Notes: generated by a model not told the origin, from the sequence alone. A stretch of DNA of 5,752 nt from Gemmobacter sp. (GCA_003509785.1 DOMY01000164.1:12150-17901); one strand, 5' to 3'. Shown: positions 1 to 5,387, numbered from the stretch's first letter. Numbers and translations: made by a program.

Positions 1-198
1 GTCGGGCCACAGATGCAGATTGGCGGGCAGGCATTGCAGATCCAGATGATCCCATCCCCCCGTCCGCTTGATCGCCAGCACCTCATGCGCCAGCGCGCCA
101 CAGGCGATCAGCAGCACACGGCCCTGCGACTGCGGGGCCAGCCCGCGTTCCGTCAGCATGGTGTCATCCGGCAAGGCGGGGAAAGGCGGCTGGGTCAT
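1..198 (-). CDS. DUF1638 domain protein, N-terminal part (runs off the left edge)
   Basis: The reverse strand from an ATG at 198 stays open for 66 codons to the window edge, so only the N-terminus is present. A variable lead of about 27 residues is followed by VLLIACGALAHEVLAI (residues 28-43), then GWDHLDL and CLPANLHLWPD (56-66). The 'IACGALA...' and 'CLPA.LH' blocks, with cysteines 33 and 56, are the hallmark start of DUF1638 proteins. As I recall, family members in Rhodobacteraceae are needed for methionine synthesis by a split cobalamin-dependent methionine synthase, perhaps for handling or reactivating the cobalamin; the biochemistry is not settled. The context fits: a cobalamin-binding protein and a homocysteine methyltransferase follow on the same strand. 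No clear Shine-Dalgarno sequence precedes the ATG. The upstream ATG at 227 is out of frame, so 198 is the best start. The family call is fairly sure; the function is inferred. Confidence 0.85.
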   Translation of the reverse strand, partial: MTQPPFPALPDDTMLTERGLAPQSQGRVLLIACGALAHEVLAIKRTGGWDHLDLQCLPANLHLWPD

Positions 199-372
199 GC
201 GGCACAGGTGGGTTCTGATCGGGCCATGGCCAAGCCTATCACCCCTCACGCAACTGTGAGTGCCGAAAACCGACCGAATATCAGCACTTTGCACCTTTGC
301 CCGCCGGATGCTGTGGTGGGCTGAAACTCTGGCTTTCGCGGTGTCGTAACTCGGGCACAGTCAAACCGGATC

Positions 373-377
373 GGAGG
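373..377 (+). promoter_or_regulatory. Shine-Dalgarno site of the RTX gene
   Basis: A perfect GGAGG lies 6 nt upstream of the ATG at 384. It decides the start codon against possible upstream starts in the same open frame, such as the TTG near 297. Confidence 0.8.
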
Positions 378-383
378 ACCAAC

Positions 384-1517
384 ATGGCACATCTTGGCAG
401 TTCCTACACCTCGCTCGATGAATTCCTGGCCACAGCAAGCAATTACTGGGCGGTGGATTTTGTCGCGCTCAACAGTTCCGGCGTATCGGGGCAGGCTGTG
501 CTTGCTCTGGGCGAAGCCACGGATGGCACGCCCTATCTGAGCGTGTCGATCACGGCGGATGGCATGACCGCCAATCAGGTGCATGTCCAGCACATCCACG
601 GCACCTTCGATGCAGAAGGCAATCCCACCGATGCGCGTGAACCTGTGCTGGCACAGGATACCGACGGTGATGGTTTCGTGGAGGTGCTGGAAGGCGTCGC
701 CACCTATGGCGATATCGTCATGACGCTGGACACCGAGGGCCATGACCATGGCATGGGCCATGTGTCGCATGGCCCTTCGGCCAATGCGGCGGGCGAATTG
801 AGCTATGTCCGGGCGCTGGATCTGACGGATCTGTCTGCGCTGCTCAGCCCCGTTTCCGGCAATCAGTACACCATGGAAGACCTGATGCCGCTGGTGCTGC
901 GTGAAATCGTGCTTCATGGCGCCTCGGTCGGGGCGGGCTACGGCGCGGGATCGACCGGCGAGATCAACGGCTCGCAAAACGGCTATGTCGCCATTCTGCC
1001 GGCTGCCACCGGCGAGATCGAAGCCATCAGCAAGGATGACGCCTGGGCCATCTTTGAAGACCAGTTCGAGTTCTCCAGCGAGATGCTGACCTTCGGCGCC
1101 GGTCGTCAGGGCGTGGATGCGGGCCTTGGCAATGACACCATTCTGGGCTACGGTGGCCGGGATTCGCTGATGGGCGGCGCCGATGACGATCTGCTGAACG
1201 GCGGCAAGGGCGCCGATCTGCTGGATGGCGGCGAACATGATGACCGGATCACCGGCGGCAATGGCAATGATACCATGACCGGCGGCGACGGGGCCGATAC
1301 CTTCCAGTATTTCGGTCGCAAGGCCGGGGCCGATCTCATCACCGATTTCGATGTGACGGCCGATCTGATCGACCTCAGCGGCGCGAATACCAGCTTTGCC
1401 CGCCTGACCATCACCGAACTGTCCGATGGTGATGCGCTGGTGGCCTTTGGCCAGACCACGATCCGGCTGGATGGTGTGGGCGCAGACGAGATCGGCGCCG
1501 ACAGCTTCCTGTTCTGA
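384..1517 (+). CDS. RTX calcium-binding protein with CHRD-like N-terminal domain, probable type I secretion substrate
   Basis: This is a 377-aa acidic protein. The ATG at 384 was chosen because GGAGG at 373-377 lies 6 nt before it; the frame is open further upstream but has no such signal. The N-terminal half resembles CHRD-type domains: a HVQHIHG motif (67-73), then a perfect EF-hand-like loop DTDGDGFVEVLE (92-103) and a His-rich HDHGMGHVSHG (120-130), with a second strand block around REIVLHGASVG. Residues 246-308 are seven consecutive RTX nonapeptides of GGxGxDxUx type. They are followed by a serralysin-like C-terminal segment with GADLITDFD and DLIDLS, ending DSFLF. There is no N-terminal signal peptide. 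Acidic residues before a hydrophobic C-terminus suit ABC-type (type I) export, after which calcium would fold the RTX roll. No catalytic domain is visible, so the role (adhesion, matrix, metal binding) is unknown. It lies head-to-head with the DUF1638 gene and convergent with the cobalamin-protein gene. Confidence 0.87.
   Translation: MAHLGSSYTSLDEFLATASNYWAVDFVALNSSGVSGQAVLALGEATDGTPYLSVSITADGMTANQVHVQHIHGTFDAEGNPTDAREPVLAQDTDGDGFVEVLEGVATYGDIVMTLDTEGHDHGMGHVSHGPSANAAGELSYVRALDLTDLSALLSPVSGNQYTMEDLMPLVLREIVLHGASVGAGYGAGSTGEINGSQNGYVAILPAATGEIEAISKDDAWAIFEDQFEFSSEMLTFGAGRQGVDAGLGNDTILGYGGRDSLMGGADDDLLNGGKGADLLDGGEHDDRITGGNGNDTMTGGDGADTFQYFGRKAGADLITDFDVTADLIDLSGANTSFARLTITELSDGDALVAFGQTTIRLDGVGADEIGADSFLF
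1119..1307 (+). repeat. Seven RTX nonapeptide repeats (27-bp units)
   Basis: Residues 246-308 of the RTX protein are exactly 63 residues, or seven 9-residue units: AGLGNDTIL, GYGGRDSLM, GGADDDLLN, GGKGADLLD, GGEHDDRIT, GGNGNDTMT, GGDGADTFQ. The later units keep the GG start, and most keep the Asp at position 6 that coordinates calcium in the parallel beta-roll. The fifth unit (GGEHDD) departs at positions 3-4. At DNA level the units are diverged, so this is a protein repeat more than a recent tandem duplication. Confidence 0.88.
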
Positions 1518-1550
1518 ACCGCAGCCTGCACAGGCAACCTGCAAAAGCTA

Positions 1551-1575
1551 AAGGCGCGCCCCGGACGCGCCTTTT
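1551..1575. terminator. Bidirectional intrinsic terminator between convergent RTX and cobalamin-protein genes
   Basis: AAGGCGCG (1551-1558) pairs with CGCGCCTT (1566-1573) around a 7-nt loop. On the plus strand the stem runs into TTTT (1572-1575), 33 bp after the RTX stop. On the minus strand the same stem is followed by TTTAGCTTTT, 31 bp beyond the stop of the cobalamin-protein gene. The stem is short but GC-rich, and its position between two convergent stops supports use in both directions. Confidence 0.72.
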
Positions 1576-1606
1576 CATGTCTGATGGGCGGTTTGTGCTG
1601 CGTGGT

Positions 1607-2305
1607 TCAGGCGCGCAGCGAGTTGTGCTTGCGGCTGACCAGCGATTTCGCGGTTTCCACCGCCACGGCGGCATCGCGGCAATAGGCATCGGCCCCGATG
1701 GCGCGGCCGAATTCCTCGTTCAGCGGCGCACCGCCGACCAGCACGATGTAATCCTCGCGCATGCCTTTTTCTTTCAGCGTGTCGATCACGACCTTCATGT
1801 AAGGCATGGTGGTGGTCAGCAGCGCCGACATGCCAAGGATATCGGGCTTTTCGCTTTCCAGCGCTTCCAGATATTTCTCGACCGAATTGTTGATGCCCAG
1901 ATCCAGCACTTCGAAGCCGGCACCTTCCATCATCATGCCGACCAGGTTCTTGCCGATATCATGGATATCGCCCTTCACCGTGCCGATCACCATCTTGCCC
2001 ATGCGCGGGGCGCCGGTTTCGGCCAGCAGCGGCTTCAGGATGAACATCCCCGCCTTCATGGCATTGGCGGCCAGCAGCACTTCGGGCACGAACAGGATGC
2101 CGTCGCGGAAATCGGCGCCCACGATGGTCATGCCGGCGACCAGCGCCTTGGTCAGTACATCATAGGGCGTCCAGCCGCGTTCCAGCAGGATGTTCACGCC
2201 CTCTTCGATCTCTTCCTTCAGACCGTCGTAGAGATCGTCATGCATCTGGAGGACGAGTTCCTCGTCGCTCAGTTCGGACAGGATGATATCGTCTTCGTCA
2301 GCCAT
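1607..2305 (-). CDS. Cobalamin (B12)-binding protein of a split methionine synthase / corrinoid methyltransferase system
   Basis: This is a 232-aa corrinoid carrier. Residues about 15-95 form the helical cap domain of methionine synthase and MtbC/MtmC-type proteins, with the typical block LFVPEVLLAANAMKAG (71-86). Residues about 103-225 form the Rossmann-like B12 domain. GDIHDIGKN carries D113-x-H115-x-x-G118, in which the histidine is the lower axial cobalt ligand. It is followed by S160-A-L162 and the GG pair at 191-192 (VGGAPL), so all three cobalamin signatures are intact. The protein would shuttle a methyl group between a donor domain and homocysteine in the cytoplasm. The start at 2305 is supported by GGAG about 7 nt upstream; an in-frame ATG at 2362 lacks such a site. 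It is divergent from the radical SAM gene and shares a 153-bp upstream region with it. Many databases would call it simply 'corrinoid protein'. The link to methionine synthesis rests on the nearby homocysteine methyltransferase and DUF1638 genes. Confidence 0.92.
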   Translation of the reverse strand: MADEDDIILSELSDEELVLQMHDDLYDGLKEEIEEGVNILLERGWTPYDVLTKALVAGMTIVGADFRDGILFVPEVLLAANAMKAGMFILKPLLAETGAPRMGKMVIGTVKGDIHDIGKNLVGMMMEGAGFEVLDLGINNSVEKYLEALESEKPDILGMSALLTTTMPYMKVVIDTLKEKGMREDYIVLVGGAPLNEEFGRAIGADAYCRDAAVAVETAKSLVSRKHNSLRA

Positions 2306-2312
2306 GGCGGCG

Positions 2313-2316
2313 CTCC
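2313..2316 (-). promoter_or_regulatory. Shine-Dalgarno site of the cobalamin-binding protein gene
   Basis: On the minus strand GGAG lies 7 nt before the ATG at 2305. It favours this start over the longer reading frame that begins at 2362. Confidence 0.65.
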
Positions 2317-2423
2317 GGAACAGGGGTCTGTTGCTTGAATGCGACTTCTTTGGGCAAGGCACTTTGCGCTTTGCGACATGGGCGCAGTGAAAGGCGACAG
2401 AGCGGCGGCAGATGGGGCAAGAC

Positions 2424-2451
2424 TTGCCTTTTGTTCGTGAAATGTTCTAAC
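2424..2451 (+). promoter_or_regulatory. Candidate promoter giving a leaderless radical SAM mRNA
   Basis: TTGCCT (2424-2429) and TCTAAC (2446-2451) are separated by 16 bp, and each matches 4 of 6 positions of the sigma-70 consensus. Transcription would start about 7 bp after the -10 box, at or next to the ATG at 2459. No Shine-Dalgarno-like sequence precedes that ATG, which agrees with a leaderless transcript. This is a pattern match only. Confidence 0.4.
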
Positions 2452-2458
2452 CTGCGGC

Positions 2459-3547
2459 ATGAGCGACAAGGATCACACCATCCGGCCGGAATTGCGGTTG
2501 CGCGGGCGCGGGGCGCTGGCCAATGACAGCGGGCGCTTTGAACCGCTGAGCCGCGTGGTGGCGGATGATGGCTGGGATCTGCCGGAAGACGAACGCCTGC
2601 TGCAGACCGAGGTGCGGCAGGAACGGCCACGCTCGGCGCTCAGCTACAACCGCTCGCCCGATCTGCCGTTCGACCGCAGCGTGAACCCCTATCGCGGCTG
2701 CGAACATGGCTGCATCTATTGCTATGCCCGGCCCAGCCATGCCTACCTTGGCCTGTCGCCGGGGCTGGATTTCGAAACCCGGCTGATCGCGCGGCCCGGC
2801 ATCGGCGCGGTGCTGGAAAAGGAACTGGGGGCAAAGAGCTATCAGGTGGCGCCCATCGCGCTTGGCACCAATGCCGACCCCTATCAGCCCATCGAACGCG
2901 ACTGGCGGGTGATGCGCGAGGTGCTGGAGGTGCTGCGCGACTGGCAGCACCCTTTGGCGATCACCACCAAGGGGGTGATGGTGGAACGCGATCTGGACAT
3001 TCTGGCGCCGATGGCGGCGGCCGGGCTGGTGCGGGTGGGGATTTCGATCACCACGCTGGATGCCCGCCTGTCGCGCAGCATGGAACCACGGGTGCCCCTG
3101 CCCGAACGGCGGCTGGCGGCGATCCGGCGGCTGTCCGACGCCGGGGTGCCGGTGCGGGTGATGGTCTCGCCCGTGATCCCCGGCCTGACCGATCACGAGC
3201 TGGAGCCGATCCTGGCGGCGGCCAAGGCCGCGGGGGCGGTGGCGGCCAGCTGGATCCTGCTGCGCCTGCCGCTGGAAGTGGCGCCGCTGATGCAGGACTG
3301 GCTGGAAACCCATGTGCCCGGCCGCACCGCCAAGGTGCTGGCCCGGATCCGCGAGGCGCATGGCGGCCGTCTGTATGATCCGCAGTTCGGGCGGCGGATG
3401 CGGGGCGAGGGGGTCTTTGCCGAACTGCTGGCGCAAAGGTTCACGAAGGCCGTGGCGCGCGAGGGGCTATCGGTGCCACTGCCCCCGCTGCGCCGTGATC
3501 TGTTCCAGCGACCGGGGAAGGTGGGGGATCAGCTGGCGTTGTGGTGA
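2459..3547 (+). CDS. PA0069-family radical SAM protein
   Basis: This is a 362-aa radical SAM protein. The [4Fe-4S] cluster motif is C81-x3-C85-x2-C88 in NPYRGCEHGCIYCYAR, and the aromatic before the last cysteine (Y87) is typical. Downstream are LGTNADPYQPIE, which resembles the spore-photoproduct-lyase-like branch, then ITTKG, VGISITTLD and VSPVIPGLTDHE, which are strands of the partial TIM barrel that binds SAM. The N-terminal 60 residues, with the RGRGA block and NDSGRFE, are characteristic of the PA0069 family, and the length fits. No substrate is established for this family, so the reaction (generation of a 5'-deoxyadenosyl radical and H-atom abstraction) is known only in general terms. 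The gene is divergent from the B12-binding protein gene and is followed, 67 bp on, by a small exported protein gene. Codon use is strongly G/C-ending, which creates long empty reading frames on both strands. Confidence 0.92.
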   Translation: MSDKDHTIRPELRLRGRGALANDSGRFEPLSRVVADDGWDLPEDERLLQTEVRQERPRSALSYNRSPDLPFDRSVNPYRGCEHGCIYCYARPSHAYLGLSPGLDFETRLIARPGIGAVLEKELGAKSYQVAPIALGTNADPYQPIERDWRVMREVLEVLRDWQHPLAITTKGVMVERDLDILAPMAAAGLVRVGISITTLDARLSRSMEPRVPLPERRLAAIRRLSDAGVPVRVMVSPVIPGLTDHELEPILAAAKAAGAVAASWILLRLPLEVAPLMQDWLETHVPGRTAKVLARIREAHGGRLYDPQFGRRMRGEGVFAELLAQRFTKAVAREGLSVPLPPLRRDLFQRPGKVGDQLALW

Positions 3548-3614
3548 GGGGTGGACGGCGGCATCATACTCGGCGCAACCTGCGCTTGAGCGTGTGAGTA
3601 AAAGTGGGGCAGCC

Positions 3615-4001
3615 ATGCAAAAGAAGATGCTGTTCGGTGCAGGGGCGCTGGTCAGCGTGGTGTGGTTGCTGTGGTGCGTTCTTGCCACCGATACCGAGGT
3701 TTTCACCTTTCCGACCGATACCGGGCTGAATGTCACATATCGTTGCGAAACACTTGGTTCGGCAGAAGCGACGCTGGCCAATGCCAAGGCGGCAAATCTG
3801 TCTTTCCTGTCTGTGCTCGCCGAGCTTGCGCAGATGCAGGCCACCGAAATGCAGGCGATCATGCAGCCCGCGCGGGAATCCGCAGCGATCATCCCGGAGC
3901 TTGAGCAGGCAGTTGCCGATGGTAAAGGGCGTTTAGATGCGGCCATGCAGGAACTGCAGGAAAGCTTCGGCTGCAAATATCTGGGCAGTGCGAAGTCCTA
4001 G
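3615..4001 (+). CDS. Small membrane-anchored or exported hypothetical protein
   Basis: I do not recognise this 128-aa protein. Lys3-Lys4 are followed by a hydrophobic stretch at 5-24, either a signal anchor or a signal peptide with a possible cleavage after VLA (22-24). A short segment (VFTFPTDTGLNVTYRC) comes next. Residues about 47-115 are Ala/Glu/Gln-rich and probably helical, perhaps coiled coil. Cys44 and Cys120 flank this helical part and could form a periplasmic disulfide. The residue before Cys21 is Trp, so it is not a lipobox. The ATG at 3615 follows a weak GGGG (3606-3609); Met5 at 3627 is an alternative start. It may be cotranscribed with the radical SAM gene (67-bp gap). Its base composition is visibly less GC-rich than its neighbours, which may mean a lineage-specific or acquired gene. 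The hydrophobic N-terminus and the coding-like composition support it being real. Confidence 0.68.
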   Translation: MQKKMLFGAGALVSVVWLLWCVLATDTEVFTFPTDTGLNVTYRCETLGSAEATLANAKAANLSFLSVLAELAQMQATEMQAIMQPARESAAIIPELEQAVADGKGRLDAAMQELQESFGCKYLGSAKS

Positions 4002-4035
4002 CCCAAAAGGCCTTTGCGTTTCATCCCCCATCACA

Positions 4036-4166
4036 GGGCAGCGGACGACCGCGGTTGGCCGCTGCCTCCGCCGGTGGTCGCCGCTTTATGGCGCCGCCAC
4101 CGCTTAGCCCCATCATCGCGCCAGCGGCACCGAAGCGGCCGACCGGGGGGCGGTCGTCCGCTGCCC
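4036..4166. repeat. Large imperfect inverted repeat (foldback element) with 17-bp perfect arms
   Basis: The 17 bases at 4036-4052 (GGGCAGCGGACGACCGC) are the exact reverse complement of 4150-4166. Inside them, GGTTGGCCGCT from 4053 pairs with the matching segment near 4134-4144 after a 5-nt bulge, with one G-U wobble, giving roughly 28 paired positions in total. An inner hairpin can form with CGGTGG near 4072 and CCACCG near 4097. This is larger than an ordinary terminator and has no adjacent T-run. It could be a dispersed palindromic repeat or MITE-like relic, or a structured 3' end. No clear target-site duplication flanks it. Confidence 0.75.
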
Positions 4167-4169
4167 GGC

Positions 4170-4187
4170 GGGGCTGCGCCCCTTGTT
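4170..4187 (+). terminator. Possible small terminator hairpin
   Basis: GGGGC (4170-4174) and GCCCC (4178-4182) pair around TGC, followed by TTGTT (4183-4187). It could end plus-strand transcription from the small exported protein gene, although it lies about 170 bp past that stop and directly after the large foldback. The weak stem and broken T-tract keep confidence low. Confidence 0.35.
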
Positions 4188-4231
4188 CCGGGCTGGGCGC
4201 ATAGCACAGGCGATGAAGGCCCCCGGATACC

Positions 4232-4264
4232 AAAAGGCCGCGCCGGGCTTGCGCCTGCGCGGCC
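4232..4264 (-). terminator. Intrinsic terminator of the homocysteine methyltransferase gene
   Basis: Read on the minus strand, GGCCGCGC (from 4264) and GCGCGGCC (ending 4236) form an 8-bp perfect stem around a 13-nt loop. They are followed at once by TTTT (4235-4232), about 23 bp after the stop codon. Confidence 0.75.
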
Positions 4265-4287
4265 TGTGTCTTGGCTGCCCGGTGGGC

Positions 4288-5298
4288 TTACCGGCCGCGG
4301 CGGCGTTCGCGGCGGGGGGCGGTGTCGCCGTCGCCGGTGCCATCGCTGGCCGAGGACAGCGCGCCCAGCTTGCCGGTGATGTCTTCCAGCGTCGGGCGCG
4401 GGCCTTTCGGGGTCTCCTCCAGCGCGCGGCGCATCGCCACCAGATGTTCCGGCATGGTGCCGCAGCAGCCGCCGATGATCCGCGCGCCCGCATCGCGGGC
4501 CAGCACGGCATAATCGGCCATCAGCTCGGGCGTGCCGTCATAATGAATGGCGCCATCCTTGTATTTCGGGATGCCCGCATTGCCCTTGGCGATCACCGGC
4601 CGTTCGGTGCCCTGCGCAAAGAAGCCCAGCACGGTGCGCAGCAGATCCGATGACCCCACGCCGCAATTGGCGCCAAAGGCCAGCGGCGGATTGGCCAGCT
4701 TGTCCACCAGCGTTGCCAGATCGGCCGAGGTCACGCCCATCATGGTGCGCCCGGCGGTGTCAAAGCTCATGGTGCCGCACCAGGCCATGCCCGCCAGCGC
4801 CGCAGCTTCTGCCGCCGCGCGGAATTCCTCGGGGGCGGAAATGGTCTCCACCCACAGCACATCGGCGCCCCCGGCTTTCAGCCCCTCGGCCTGTTCGTGG
4901 AACATCTCCACCGCCAGCGCATGGGTCAGCGTGCCCATCGGGGCCATGATCTCGCCCGTCGGCCCCACCGAACCGGCCACCACCACCGGCCGGCCGGCCG
5001 CATCGGCGATCTCGCGCGCCAGCGCCGCGCCCACGCGGTTCAGCTCGTGTACCTGGCCCTCGGCGCCATGCAGCTTCAGGCGGCTGGCATTGCCGCCGAA
5101 GGTATTGGTCAGAAAGATATCCGAGCCCGAGTCGACAGCCCCGCGATACAGCTTGCGGATATTGTCGGGCTTGTCGGTGTTCCACATTTCGGGCGGCTCG
5201 CCCGAGGACAGGCCCATGTTGAACAGATTGGTGCCGGTGGCACCATCGGCCATCAGCCAGTCACGGGTGGCAAGCAACTTGGAAAGAGCGTCGGTCAT
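4288..5298 (-). CDS. bmt: Homocysteine S-methyltransferase (MetH N-terminal-domain / betaine-homocysteine methyltransferase type)
   Basis: This is a 336-aa zinc-dependent homocysteine S-methyltransferase forming one (beta/alpha)8 barrel. DGATGTNL (18-25), LTNTFGGN (63-70) and AGSVGPTGE (108-116) are family blocks. The zinc ligands are C212 in GANCG and C278-C279 in GGCCGT. The spacing (66 residues, then adjacent) matches the homocysteine domain of methionine synthase and BHMT, so the site looks intact. It activates homocysteine for methyl transfer to give methionine. Rhodobacteraceae homologues are often named betaine-homocysteine methyltransferase (bmt). The separate B12-binding protein nearby suggests that the methyl donor may be methylcobalamin, as part of a three-piece MetH. 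The start at 5298 has GAGG 4 nt upstream; an in-frame ATG at 5379 would add a Pro/Arg-rich lead unlike the family. The last 25 residues are a low-complexity tail (SSASDGTGDG, then Arg-rich) outside the barrel. Strong terminators lie on both sides, so it is probably monocistronic. Confidence 0.93.
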   Translation of the reverse strand: MTDALSKLLATRDWLMADGATGTNLFNMGLSSGEPPEMWNTDKPDNIRKLYRGAVDSGSDIFLTNTFGGNASRLKLHGAEGQVHELNRVGAALAREIADAAGRPVVVAGSVGPTGEIMAPMGTLTHALAVEMFHEQAEGLKAGGADVLWVETISAPEEFRAAAEAAALAGMAWCGTMSFDTAGRTMMGVTSADLATLVDKLANPPLAFGANCGVGSSDLLRTVLGFFAQGTERPVIAKGNAGIPKYKDGAIHYDGTPELMADYAVLARDAGARIIGGCCGTMPEHLVAMRRALEETPKGPRPTLEDITGKLGALSSASDGTGDGDTAPRRERRRGR

Positions 5299-5359
5299 GT
5301 CGCCTCGCGCGGGTGGGGGCGGGCCGTGCCGGCCTGCCCGGTGCAGCCCCTCTGTGCCA

Positions 5360-5387
5360 CGCATGGGCCGCCGGGGCAAAGTGTCAA
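5360..5387 (-). promoter_or_regulatory. Candidate promoter of the homocysteine methyltransferase gene
   Basis: On the minus strand there is a perfect -35 hexamer TTGACA (5387-5382). The best-spaced -10 region 16-17 bp on (CATGCG, 5365-5360) is poor, as is common in GC-rich alphaproteobacteria. The placement is sensible: just after the terminator of the upstream gene and about 60 bp before the start codon. The -35 box overlaps a CACTTTGC motif seen in two other upstream regions of this window. Confidence 0.4.

Larger units (their letters stand above)
4002..4287. other. Gene-free stretch between convergent genes
   Basis: These 286 bp lie between the stop of the small exported protein and the stop of the homocysteine methyltransferase. 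Open frames exist on both strands, but they have Arg/Pro/Ala-rich shadow composition and no recognisable domain. The stretch holds a 10-bp palindrome AAAGGCCTTT (4006-4015) just after the upstream stop, the large foldback at 4036-4166, a small hairpin at 4170-4187, and the methyltransferase terminator at 4232-4264. Confidence 0.7.

Noticed and set aside
245..260. CTCAC-GCAACT-GTGAG inverted repeat upstream of DUF1638
   Set aside because: Only 5-bp arms, common by chance in this composition; too weak to call an operator.
13..324. Plus-strand open frame at the left edge
   Set aside because: Antisense to the DUF1638 coding region, whose conserved IACGALA and CLPA blocks are clear.
246..1544. 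432-codon open frame on the minus strand opposite the RTX gene
   Set aside because: His/Ile/Gly-rich composition without any domain, fully antisense to a gene with RTX repeats and a Shine-Dalgarno site; a GC-bias shadow.
1577..2338. 253-codon plus-strand open frame opposite the B12-binding gene
   Set aside because: His/Gln/Phe-rich shadow; the minus-strand frame has all cobalamin motifs.
2306..2458. SAM-II, SAM/SAH or cobalamin riboswitch upstream of the methionine and B12 genes
   Set aside because: I saw no recognisable conserved core or B12-box-like sequence in any of the three upstream regions; a covariance-model search against Rfam would settle it.
2447..3436. 329-codon minus-strand open frame opposite the radical SAM gene
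   Set aside because: His/Pro/Arg/Gln-rich with no motif; the plus-strand frame has the complete CxxxCxxC cluster motif and family blocks.
4006..4015. AAAGGCCTTT palindrome after the small exported protein gene as a terminator
   Set aside because: No loop and no T-tract beyond the arm; it cannot form a usual terminator hairpin.
4036..4166. Integron attC site or CRISPR repeat
   Set aside because: The arms lack the RYYYAAC/GTTRRRY ends of attC, and there is only one inverted pair with no spaced direct repeats.
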